In this document: positions 33,241-43,740 of the stretch, in pieces
Position numbering within the stretch: the stretch's first letter is position 1
Layout: each line of letters begins with the position of its first letter
Assembly (NCBI GenBank): GCA_017893485.1
Contig: CM030363.1
Coordinates: 174,618,686-174,682,685, forward strand
Direction: 5' to 3'
Source of the DNA: Hemerocallis citrina
Taxonomy: Eukaryota > Streptophyta > Magnoliopsida > Asparagales > Asphodelaceae
DNA: 64,000 nucleotides
Program-made: the position numbers and the translations under genes
Notes under the pieces: model-generated
Databases searched by the model: none
What the model saw: the letters and a program-made list of their open reading frames with translations, nothing else
Told to the model about the DNA's origin: nothing

Positions 33241-35457
33241 AACTGTTTGAATATTGTTAAAAAATTAAATTAGTATCAAACAAAAATCTAATTTATAAAT
33301 CCTTAATTTAGTTGCTACACATTAGAGCCTATATTGAAGTGTCTATATATTGACTCAATTCAGGTGTTGATCAAAGGATATTAATTTATATTAGATGATG
33401 TTGATTAGTTGTGAAGATATAGATATTGATTAGTTGATCAAAGGATATTAATTTTTCCTATTTCCAGGAGCCAGTGTAAGACTACAAACAAAAAGTAGAA
33501 CTGGATGACGACACACTAAGGAAGAGTTCAACAGCAAAATGAGTCGTTCATGATTGTGATGAAGTTTTCTTCCCCGATGCAAAAATTCAAGATACGATTC
33601 ATACAATGAAGATGTTAAAGTACATGAATAGGGATGGATTTATTGGAAAGTCGGTTGCAATAAGAGAAATGAAGTCAAAGCGTTGCAACGTTTAGCTCTC
33701 CACTATACTTCATGCCTTTATGTTCCATGACCTCTTTCCAAATGACATCTCAATTGTCATTATAGGAAAGAGGACCAAGTCTAGCAAGAAACACTCGCAT
33801 CGCATCGGAGGAGGACGAGAAGTTTAAAAGGGAAAGACATTGAAGCTTGCATCATTTATATTTAAAAGAGCAGCAGCAACGGTTTGTCTGAGCTGAAGGA
33901 ACCATATTTTTTTGTAGCAGCCAACTCAATTTTTGTAGTAGCAATGTAGCATTGATATGATCGCTGTAGGTTTTTTTTCTTTCTCATTCAATATGAAAGT
34001 GTGAGAACATCTGATTTTGTAACCAATTGTATAGTTTATATGTTTTGCTCAATCAATTGATGTATATCAGGCCAGGAAAGTTTTGAGTCTATTTGAAGAG
34101 CAAGATCAAACATAATCCATTTCACTTTAATTTTCCTGTTGCTTAAAATCTAGCTCAAATTTTTCCTTACATATCAGAGATTACCTTTGCCTACAAAATT
34201 TTGATCTTACATATCAGAGCTTACATATCAGAGCTTTGCCTACAAAATTTTGACCTTACATATCAAAGCGTTGCCTACAAAATTTTCCTTACATATTTGA
34301 AGAGCAAGATCAAAACATAAGAGCTATACCTTACATATCAGAGTGCCAAATGTCAGGATGGTAAAGCAGTGGACCTCAGGACATGCTTTAATTTCTGAAG
34401 GTTTTACTTCTAGATGGATAACTCCTCATCTTAGATGTGAAAAGATACATATCATTTTTAAGAAGTACTAATCATGATCATCTTCTGATTTCATTGATTC
34501 CAAACAGCCAATTTCTACTTGATTCTCAACCTACTCTAAAATTAGAAGTGAATTTCCTGAAACAATGTTAATTAGCATTGTACATATATAAATACTTCAT
34601 GTTATTGTTGATTATGATAACTAGAAACTAAGAGGCATTTGCACAATATAATATAATGTAATTTGTTTTAATCATTTATAATTTTAGTTAGGGGGTATGT
34701 TTTTCATAGTTAGTAACTTAGTACTGCCATGAATTTTATATTCCTAGTTTCCTACCTTGCCTTATCAATTATCATCCTTCTTAATAATTTAATTTATGTC
34801 ATATTTTAGATTAGATACTTGCTTAATTGCTTTGTTTGAGTGAAATGAAAATTGGTGAAGTGAAAGCTATAGCAACTCATCAAAATGGACAAAAAATCAT
34901 TTCACCGTGATTTGGAAAAGTTACACATCCTGAGATCCAAATATCCAATTATCCAAACATAAATGAACTCAACTCAACCACCAAAAAAAATAATAACAGA
35001 TCTGAATGAGGAAATAACAGCAAAATTGAAATTGAGAAGATCTAGGAATTGACTATTGAGAGAAAGGTCGAACCTTGGAGTGAAGGAGGAAGAAGAAGAT
35101 GGAGAATCGGAACTCGGAATAGCTTCTTGGTTGAGATTTGAGAACCGTGGAGCCGTGGAGGGCCTGGAGAAGAATCAAGAAAGGAGAGATTGAGAGAGGC
35201 TGAGAGTGAGAGCTAGGGTTTTGTTTTCAATTTTGGAGTTGAAAGAACGAAAGAAAGAAAAGAAGAAAGAAGGGCTGCAGCCAGTGGGAAAAAGGAGCGG
35301 GAGCATGGGCTTTTCCTTCATGTTTTGGGCCTAAGAGGGGAGCGAAATGGGCTGCCTTAGGGGGAGCAAATTTTTTTGTCACTGGGCTTTTTTAACTACC
35401 TGGCGAAATCCAAGGGGAGTAGCCGCTACCCCTGGGCCCTTAATCAATCCGCCACTG
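33241..35457 (-). other. 5' non-coding half of the hAT element
   Basis: 2.2 kb between the transposase start and the right end, with no protein-coding region I can recognise. It should hold the promoter and leader. Near the right end (about 35034-35280) the minus strand is CT-rich, like a plant 5' leader. A 29-bp motif around TTGATCAAAGGATATTAATT occurs twice (33366 and 33430), and a 17-bp stretch, TTTTTCCTATTTCCAGG, is shared with the coding region (33122 and 33452). A plus-strand open stretch near 33560-33690 (residues such as NRDGFIGKSVAIREMK) is unrecognised and may be captured sequence. Confidence 0.6.
34165..34343. repeat. Minisatellite in the hAT 5' region
   Basis: Four to five imperfect units are built from TTACATATCAGAGC and TTGCCTACAAAATTTTGA, total unit ~38 bp with some half units. 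The position about 1.1 kb from the right end would suit an expanded regulatory region, but the function is unknown. Confidence 0.7.
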
Positions 35458-37559
35458 TACACACCTAAAACCCCTTCCCCACTACACCCGACCTGTGCAC
35501 CTTTACTGTGCCGCCTCCACCCACCTAAACCCGAAATACCTATATATATATATCTCCCCTACCCCATGCAGCCGCCAGTTCACCATCTCCCGCTCTCCCT
35601 CTCTCTCACCTGTGCATCCTCTCCCGTCCATCTCTCTCTCCCTGTCTCCCTCCTCCCTTGAACCGCCCTCCGCCTGGTCACTCCCCGCTGCAGCAACAGC
35701 CTAGCGTCTTCTACCCCCCTCCTCACCATAGTCAATAGTGACTGCAGTGCCCGTTCATCCGCTGCATCCCCTCCTCGGCTTCCTGTCGTGCAGCCAGTGC
35801 CCCGGCAGCCAGGCCATCGTCGTTCCTCCGCCGCTACCATCGTCTTCCATCTGTTCATCCCTTGCTCTCTCTTTGTTGCGTGTTTGGGTTCTTGTGCTTG
35901 TGTGCTCGTTATTGTGTTCGTAGTTGGGTTTGTGTTTCACTCGTGATTCGTGGGTTTTGCTCGTTTTTGGTTCGTGATCGTTTGTTGTGATCGTTGCTCG
36001 GGAATTCGTTCCCGTTATTCTTGCTTCGGTGTCACTTCCATCGTCGTCTCTCAGACAAGTAACTTGTATTCTTTTCTTTGTGTAATACAAGTACTAAATA
36101 CCGCCTATAGTTTAGTTGTGTTCTAGAGACAATTTGTGTGTGAATCCCCTTGTTGATATTGTCTCTATTGTGTTGGTTCGACCATAGTTGCCTTACGACA
36201 TACATGACATGAAATAACATAGGAATGACCAATTCTTGTTGTATAATGCGTGTTGTTCATATGATATCATGTGCTTATTCGTGTTATTCATGGTAGATTT
36301 GTTGTGGACTTGTGAAATACCCTATACCATGTTTTTTGGACATCTAGTACACTATATTTCATGTTTGGTTGTGTTTTGGATAAGTTTTATGTGAACTAGT
36401 TAATTTTGTGCACATGCGATATTTTCAATTTTACCAGTTTTTCCGTTTTGATCAGTATTTTAGACCCGATTAAGGTTAGTATTTGAAAATATTTTGTGAA
36501 CATAATTTATAGAGAATTCTGTCTATTTTCTAACCCTTTTGGCGGATCTCAGTTTCGATTTATGAGTTGTGAGTTATGTCTATTTTACTACAGTGGTGTC
36601 GAGAGTTTCCAGATTTTATTTTGTATGAATTCTAAAGAGTAATCTATTTTTATCATGATGTTAAAAGTATTATTTTGATCCAATATTTTGCAAAGTACAA
36701 CTATACCTGATTGGGATTAACCCTGGATTTTTGTGGATTTATTTGATGAATTTTACAAATCGTTCTATGTTTCCAAACATTTACTATACATGTAGAATTT
36801 TCATACTATTCAGTGAAGAACCTGATTTTCGACCTAATTCTACTTGCTGTTTGTAAAATATTTGTGAATATAAAAGTTAGCCTACTATATCTACTTTATC
36901 ACCCTTTTTGTGGTTTTTTATTTTGATTTATTGTTAGTGAGATATTTCTGTTTTCGTACTGCAGTGTTTGTGATTTTAGATTTACAAACCTACTGCATCT
37001 TGACGTTTTTTGATTTTACTTGACTACTCTATTTATATTGGAAAATTATAAAACTTGGTTTTTTGTTACTATACATATAGGGAAATACCCCATATTTTTT
37101 GTGGATTTATTTAATGAGTTTTCATGCTGTTTTCCTGACTTTGAATACGATATTCTGATTTCTGGCTGAACATATTTTCTGGTTTCAATTCAGTTTTGAC
37201 TCTTGTTTTTGTGAAATACTATATATGATTTATATATATTTTCTGGATTCGGTCGGGAGTATATTTTCCATTTTCTTTGACGGATTCAGATTTGCATGCT
37301 TGTGGCAACGAGAATCCTAGATTTAGTGCAGTACTGTCTTGCTGTCCTGAACTAGAATTCTCGTTGTTCTAATCTTTTATGTGTTGTCTTTCACCTGAAC
37401 ATGCTTATCTTGCAACCTGAACTTGTTACTTGATCATACCATGTTATTCTTGCAATGTTTTGTACACGTGCATGCATATTTGATAATAATAATAAATAAC
37501 CAGGCTGGGGTTTAAAGGGAAAGATCTAAAAGTGGATAATACAGAAACGTGTACTCGGA

Positions 37560-37985
37560 AGGGGATCCACAGATCCTACGTGATGACTTGACACTTGCAC
37601 GCTTGACAATTGATTACTTGCCACTTGCAAAACTTGACACGTGATACATGATACATGATACTTGGAGCTTGGAGCTGGATTACTTGATACTTGTCCTTGA
37701 GTACACTACCCTCTATGGTCCACTATGAAATCTAAAGCGAAACTGTTTGAATGTAGCAACCATGTAATAAAAACCGGGATGCATGAAGTGCTACTTAGAT
37801 AGTAATAACTACAAGACTTGACCATGACACTTGAACATGATACTTGATATTTAACTACATGATACATGACACTTGCTACATGTTTAAATGGTACTTGCTA
37901 CATGTTTACATGATACTTGAGACTTGTTACTTGTTTACATGAGGCTTGTTTACTTGACACTTGATACATGCTACTTACACTTGTT
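37560..37985 (+). repeat. Degenerate ACTTGATACATG array in LTR D
   Basis: Dozens of short units of the form (T)ACTTGAYACWTG are packed into about 425 bp. The inverted counterpart occurs in the C LTRs (about 38690-39230 and 58590-59060), so the array is an old feature of this family. It is low-complexity and non-coding. Confidence 0.7.
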
Positions 37986-39010
37986 TATCTTACCATGCTA
38001 GTTGTTTTATTTTATTATCATGCCTATTCCATGCTATTTATTTATCCTTTCCCATGTACTTGTATCCTGTACTACAAGCGGCCCGTAACTTACATTTACG
38101 GGAGTTTGTTTTCTTTTTCCTAATCCTGTAATTTATCTAATTGCAGATCAGGATGATCAACTGCCAGATGGAGTTGGTGATATGAGATATTAGTGCTGGA
38201 ATTTTGCTATTATTATTTCTTGTTGCTTGTTTTGAACAATTGTATTTTGTACTTAGATTTATTTGTATTTGGGCAATGTGACCCATGATATTGACTTATT
38301 CAGATCTGGATTATTTGAGATTATAATATTTTGGTTTCAAGTATTCTTGTTGGTATTTTGATTTATATGTGCATGCTTGGTTGACTCCTCTTGCTTTCGA
38401 CTCTGATTATTCTTGCGAAATGTTGTAAAGATTCCGAACAGCTTATGGATGATGGAAATCATTTGCTGGGCTTAGTTACGTATCCGTATTCCTTATTTTC
38501 TTTGGGAAGCGGGGAGTGACATTAATAAATTACAAAAAAAAGGAAAAAGAGAAAACAAACTCCCGTCAATACAAGTTACGGGCCGCTTGTAGTGCAGGAT
38601 ACAAGTACATGGGGAAGAATAACAAATATAGAATAACAGCAGGAATAAACATAGCTTGGTATAAGCATGTCAACAGAATATAATATCTAACATGAATCAG
38701 GAATCAAAATCAAGTAACATGATATACTAACAGGTACAGGTAACATGTATCAAGTGTCAAGCAAGCAGGTAAATAGGTAAACATGTAACAGTTAACCAAG
38801 TAATCAGGTATACAAGTGAACAGGTACAGGAAATCATGTAACAGGTATCAGGGTATGTCAAGTCTTGTATTATTACTATCCAGGTAGCACTTCGTGCATC
38901 CATCCTTTTACTACATGGTTGCTACATTCAAACAAGTTACATTTAGATTTCGTAGTGCAGTCCATAGGGGAATGTACTCAGGGATCAGGATAACAGGAAA
39001 AATAGGAATA

Positions 39011-39160
39011 GGTAGAACCTAGTGGTTCTCTTCCGAGTACACCTTCCTATAGGGAAGCATGCAGTCAGGTAATCAGGTAAACAGGTACAGGTAAAACCTA
39101 GTGGTTCCCTTCCGAGTACACCTTCTTATAAGGAAGCATGCAGTCAAGTAACAGGATCGT
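39011..39160 (-). repeat. 79-bp tandem duplication in C LTR
   Basis: GGTAGAACCTAGTGGTTCTC at 39011 repeats as GGTAAAACCTAGTGGTTCCC at 39090, each followed by CCGAGTACACCTTC. The same 79-bp spacing exists in the 5' LTR (58880 and 58959), so the duplication predates insertion of C. Confidence 0.75.
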
Positions 39161-41916
39161 GAATCATGTAGTCATGAACACGTAATAGGTAGGACACGGG
39201 TCCTTTTCTCAATACACATTTCTATATTTTTCACTACTAAATCTTTCCCTTAACCCCGACTTGATTATTTTGTTATTATTAGCAAATAGGCATGTCTGTG
39301 TCACAAACAGGGCAAGAATAGCATGATATAAACAAGTAATAGGTTCGGGATGAAGAATAAACAAGTTCAGCTGAAAGATAACTCATAACAGGATAATACA
39401 ACGAAAATTCAAGACCAGGACAGCATGACAGTACTGCACTAAAATAAGGATTTCCATTGCTACAAATATGCAAATCTGGATCCGTCAAAGAATCTGAAAA
39501 ATAGACTCCCGACCAAATGCAGAAAATATATATAAGTCATATAGTACTTCACAAAAAACATGAGTCATAACTGAATTGAAACAAAAAAATGTGTTCAGCC
39601 AAAAATCAGTAGTTTGTATTCGAAGTTAGGAAAACAGCATGAAAACTCATTAATTAAAACCACTAAAAATCTGGGGTATTCCTCTATATGTGTAGCATTA
39701 GAATATAAAGTTCATATAATTTTTCAATATAAATAGTCAACAAAAATCAGAATACATCACGATGCAGTAGTTTTGTAAATCTGGAGTTATAAACACTGCA
39801 GTACGAAAACAACAATATCTCACAAACCATAAATCAAAATCCAAATCCGCCAAAAGGGTGATAAAATAGACACAGTAGGATAACTTTCATATTCACAAAT
39901 ATTTTACAAAAAGAAAGTAGAATTAGGTCGAACATCAGGTTCTTTACTAAACAACATGAAAAATCTGCTAGTATAGTAGTTGTTTATGGGTATAGAATAT
40001 CTTGTAAAACTCATTAGATAAATCCATAAAAACTCAGGGTTAATACCAACCAGGTCTGGTTATACTGTGCAAAATATTGGATCAAAATAATGCTTTTAAC
40101 ATCATGATAGAAATAGATTATTCTCCAGAATTCATAGAAAACAAAATCTGGAAATCTTTCTACACCTCTGTAGTAAAATAAGCATAACTCACAACTCGTA
40201 AATCGAAACTGAGATCCATCAAAAGGATTAGAAAATAGACAGATTTCTCTACAGTTCATGTTCACAAAATACTTCCATATACTGACCTTAATAGGGTCTA
40301 AAATACTGATAAAAAACTGAAAATATCACTCATGTACAAAATCCACTAGTTCCCATAGAACTCATCCAAATCATAACCAAACATGAAATAAAGTTTACTA
40401 GAAGTCCAAGCAACATGGTATAGGGTATTTTGCAAGTATTCGAAAAGTATATTACGAATAACACATCAAGCACAGATATCTCAAAGTTGCATGAACATAT
40501 ATATCAAAAGTGATCAACCCTAGGTTAATTCATGTCATGTATGTCGTGAGGCAACTATGGTCGAACCAACACAATAGAGACAATATATAACAGAGAATTC
40601 ACACACAAATTGTCTCTAAAGCCCAACTACACTACAAGCGGTATTTAATACTTGTATTATACAATGAAAAGAATACAAGTTACTTTCCTGAGAGACGACG
40701 ACGGAAACGACGCAAAAGCAAGAATAACCGGAACTGATTCCTAAACACGAACACAACGAACGAACGGATCACGAACCAATCATGAACACAATCCAATGAA
40801 CGTATCACGATGACGACAAACGGAATGAGAACCACTCCAACCAAATAAACACGTGCACGAGGAATGCACGTGCACACCACGCCAAAACACAGTAGCAAGA
40901 CTCCAAAGCAAAAGGAACAGCACGGCGAAGACTGCTAGTCGATGATGTTGTTGGCGTTTTTAGCTGACAGAGGGGAAAGCACAGTACTGCGGTGCTGTTG
41001 CTGTGCTTGCTGCTCTGTTGCGGCGCACAGAAGAGAGGCACAGCACTGAGGGGACGAGGCAAGGGGATTTGCAGCGACTCCGGGCTGAAGGTAGAGGATG
41101 GACGAAGAGGGAGAGGGCTTGGAGGGGCTATTATGGTTGGGAAGATGCAGGAGGATGGGAGACAGGGTCGAGGGTGAGCACCGGGGTAGGGTGAAGGCAG
41201 TGGATTGGAGGATGATCGGCAGGGGTTGGTTTTGAGGCCGGGGTGAAGCACAGGGGGATGAAGTAGCTAGGGTTTACGGGAGGTAGGAGGCGGCTAGGTG
41301 ATGAGTTGAAGATGAACATGGTAATATAGGGTAGAGTATTTATAATAAGGTTTTTAGGGTTTGAGTGTACAGTTTGGGTTTCGGGCATAAATGGGTATTG
41401 AGAACAGAGTAGGGTTTAATAGGAAATTGGGTAGTGGGTTCAGGTGTATCAGTAGGTTTAATTGGGTTTAATAATCAATGGGTTCAAAAAAAGAGAATAG
41501 AATAGGGTTAAGAATAGGATAAATCCACAAAGAAAATAGGGCGATACAAAAATAAGAAGGCACGGAAAAAAAAATGAACAAATAAAATATGCACAATCAA
41601 TAGAGTAAATAGGATCAAAAAATAATAGTTCTATCGAACAGAGGATGAACGAATGAGACAATAGAATCAAGAACTAAATTAAAAGATGACAAAACGATAA
41701 AAATGAATATATTGAAGAATAAAGATCCACTATACGGTCCAAGAAAAGATACAAAGAGAGAAATACACCAAAAAGAAAAATACACTCAAAAATACACAAA
41801 ATGGAAAACAAGGGTTACAAATCCTACCCATCTAACAAGAAGAATTTCATCCTCAAAATTCAAACAAGAAGATACATAGGGTAACCCCAAAAAGAAAAGA
41901 AAGAACAAAAAAAAAA

Positions 41917-43300
41917 CTAAAACAACTGAGGAAACTTCTGCTGAATCTCCTCCTCCAGCTCCCAAGTCGACTCACCGAGCGGGTGAGGAATCCAAGAAAC
42001 ACGAACCAGCTTGATGACCTTGTTCTTAAGCACTTTCTCCTATCGATCCACAATAGCAATTAGCGGTATCTCTCAAGTAAAATTCGGCCGAACGATCAAC
42101 TCAGAATAGTCGATCACATGGCTCTTATCTCGGATATATCTCCTGAGTTGTGAGAGATGGAAACCATCGTTCACTCCAGATAAAGCTGGCGGCAATGCAT
42201 GATGATAGGCCACCTTGCCTACTCGCTCCATAATATCAAACGGTCCAATAAACCTAGGGCTGAGCTTGCCCCCACCACCAAACCGAATAACACTATGCAA
42301 AGGCGATACCTTTAGGAAAATATGGTCACCAACCTCAAACTCCAAAGCTCTCCGATGGACATCAGCCCATCGCCTCTGCCTATCCTGAGCTGCCTGCAAG
42401 TGCTTCCTGATCTGAACCACCACATCAGCTGTCCTGATAATCAATTCTGGACCCAACAACTTCCTCTCACCAATGTCATCCCAGAACACTGGTGATCTGC
42501 ACTTCCGCCCATAAAGTGCCTCGAACGGTGCAGCTTTAAGACTGGCCTGAAAGCTGTTATTGTACGAGAACTCTACGAGATGCAAATGGTCCTCTCATGA
42601 TCCACCGAACTATAGCATATAGGACCGCAACATGTCCTCAAGAATCTGGATGGTCCTCTCTAATTGTCCATCAGTCTGTGGATGAAAAGTTGTACTGTAG
42701 TTTAATTTACTCCCCAAACTGTTCTGAAGACTCTCCCGAAACTGAGATCTAAATCTCGTATTCCTGTCGGATATAATACTAACTGGAACCCCATGAAGTC
42801 TGACAATCTCTTGCATGTACCTCTCAGCTAGGCTCTCAGTAGACTGTCTGGCACGAAAAGAAATAAAGTGAGCACTCTTCGTCAAATGGTCGACAATCAC
42901 CCAAATGGCATTATTACCCTTAGGACTCCTCGGCAAAGCGGTCACAAAATCCATAGTGATATGTTCCCACTTCCACTCCGGAATCGAAATTGGTTGAAGA
43001 AGTCCAGCAGTCCTCTGATGCTTTGCCTTAACCTACTGGCAGGTCAAACACTGAGAAACAAACCGAGCCACAGCCCCTTCATACCATGCCACTAGAAATG
43101 AAGCTTCAAATCCCGATACATCTTAGTACTGCCAGGATGGATAGAATACGAAGACTGGTGAGCTTCCTCAAGCAACCTCTGACGAACTTCACCCTTCGGG
43201 ACACATAACCTAGACCCAAAACGAAGCGATCCATGAGCATGAATAACCATGTACATTCTGGACCCAGACTCAACCTCAGCTCGAAAACCCTGCAACTGCG
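41917..43300 (-). pseudogene. C integrase with chromodomain-like tail, broken
   Basis: Minus-strand motifs in order: SIHPGSTKMYRDL (zinc-binding region), MDFVTALPRSPKGNN, IISDRNTRF and DGQLERTIQILEDM (the D, D, E core), KLSPRFIGPFDIMERVGKVA, and the tail GESTWELEEEIQQKFPQLF ending at a TAG at 41917-41919. Stops and frame breaks lie near 42064, 42590, 42956 and 43030. The core residues are recognisable. It follows the RNase H remnant directly. Confidence 0.85.
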
Positions 43301-43325
43301 CATCACCAGCCTGCGCCTCTTTAAT

Positions 43326-43735
43326 CTAATCAACAAGAGACGACTGAAGCTGGAGCACCAAACAACTCCGATCAGAACTCGGCAACACAACATCCAACTC
43401 CAACCTCCATATCTGCTCAATTAGATACCTCTGCTGAGTTAGGAACATAACTGCCGGTCTCATGCTCAAAGCATCTGGCACCAAGTTTATTTTACCAGGA
43501 TGGTATTGCAAACTGATGTCATATTCGGCCATAAGTTCCAACCAACGCCTTTGCCACATGTTCAACTCCTTCTGGGTGAAGACGTACTTGAGACTTTTGT
43601 GGTCTGTAAAGATCTCCACTCGGTCCCCAAGTAAATAATGTCTTCACAGCTTCAAAGCATAGATCACTGCCGCTAACTCCAAGTCATGAGTCGGATAGTT
43701 CTTCTCTTACTGCCTCAACTACCTCGATACATAAG
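43326..43735 (-). pseudogene. C RNase H, distal part beside the B2 insertion
   Basis: Minus-strand [14 protein letters not shown] and [13 protein letters not shown] match the second half of a gypsy RNase H. The first half is at 55007-55240, on the other side of B2. The coding sequence runs up to the duplicated CAACA at the B2 border, so B2 inserted inside this domain. Confidence 0.85.
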
Positions 43736-43740
43736 CAACA

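Larger units (their letters stand above)
30781..35457 (-). mobile_element. hAT transposon, apparently complete
   Basis: The 4677 bp element is flanked by a perfect 8-bp target duplication, TACACACC (30773-30780 and 35458-35465), the size typical of hAT. The ends are CAGCGGCGGA on the left and, as reverse complement on the right, CAGTGGCGGA: 10-bp inverted repeats with one mismatch. It contains one intact transposase gene on the minus strand ending 123 bp from the left end. An exact duplication, intact ends and an open gene mean a recent insertion; it may still be mobile. It landed just after a TATATA stretch of LTR D. Confidence 0.95.
30335..38521 (+). mobile_element. Solo LTR D, inside C's LTR in opposite orientation
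   Basis: It starts TGTAACCCTTG and ends GCGGGGAGTGACA, with a perfect 5-bp target duplication TTAAT at 30330-30334 and 38522-38526. No primer site or coding region is present, so it is a solo LTR left by LTR-LTR recombination. Without the hAT it measures about 3.5 kb. The start and end motifs match the LTRs of C, so the two belong to one family. The donor-like site reads CAG|ACAAGT at 36054. Confidence 0.9.
36050..40690. repeat. ~2 kb inverted repeat from opposed LTRs D and C
   Basis: D (plus) and the interrupted C LTR (minus) are the same family, so about 36050-38140 and about 38540-40690 are inverted copies around a ~400 bp centre. Example matches are TACAAGCGGCCCGTAACTT near 38076 against its complement near 38577, and AAGTAACTTGTATTC near 36056 against its complement near 40673. 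Transcription through both arms would give a long hairpin RNA. Confidence 0.8.
29937..41819 (-). repeat. 3' LTR of element C, interrupted by D
   Basis: The plus-strand pieces are 29937-30334 and 38527-41819; 38522-38526 is the duplicated TTAAT. On the minus strand it starts TGTAACCCTTGTTTTCC (41819), has TATAAATA at 41345-41338 and a CT-rich leader, and ends GAAGCGGGGCATGACA. The donor-like site is changed to CAG|GAAAGT near 40688. LTR length without D is about 3.69 kb. Its order matches the partial 5' LTR at 58011-59124. Confidence 0.88.

Noticed and set aside
37560..39230. CRISPR-like array
   Set aside because: The units are short, degenerate and without unique spacers of constant length. 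This is a plant LTR low-complexity array.
29937..41819. An envelope-type third ORF or additional genes in the long LTRs of C and D
   Set aside because: Only the hAT transposase is coding. All other frames are under 150 codons and lie in leader or repeat DNA.
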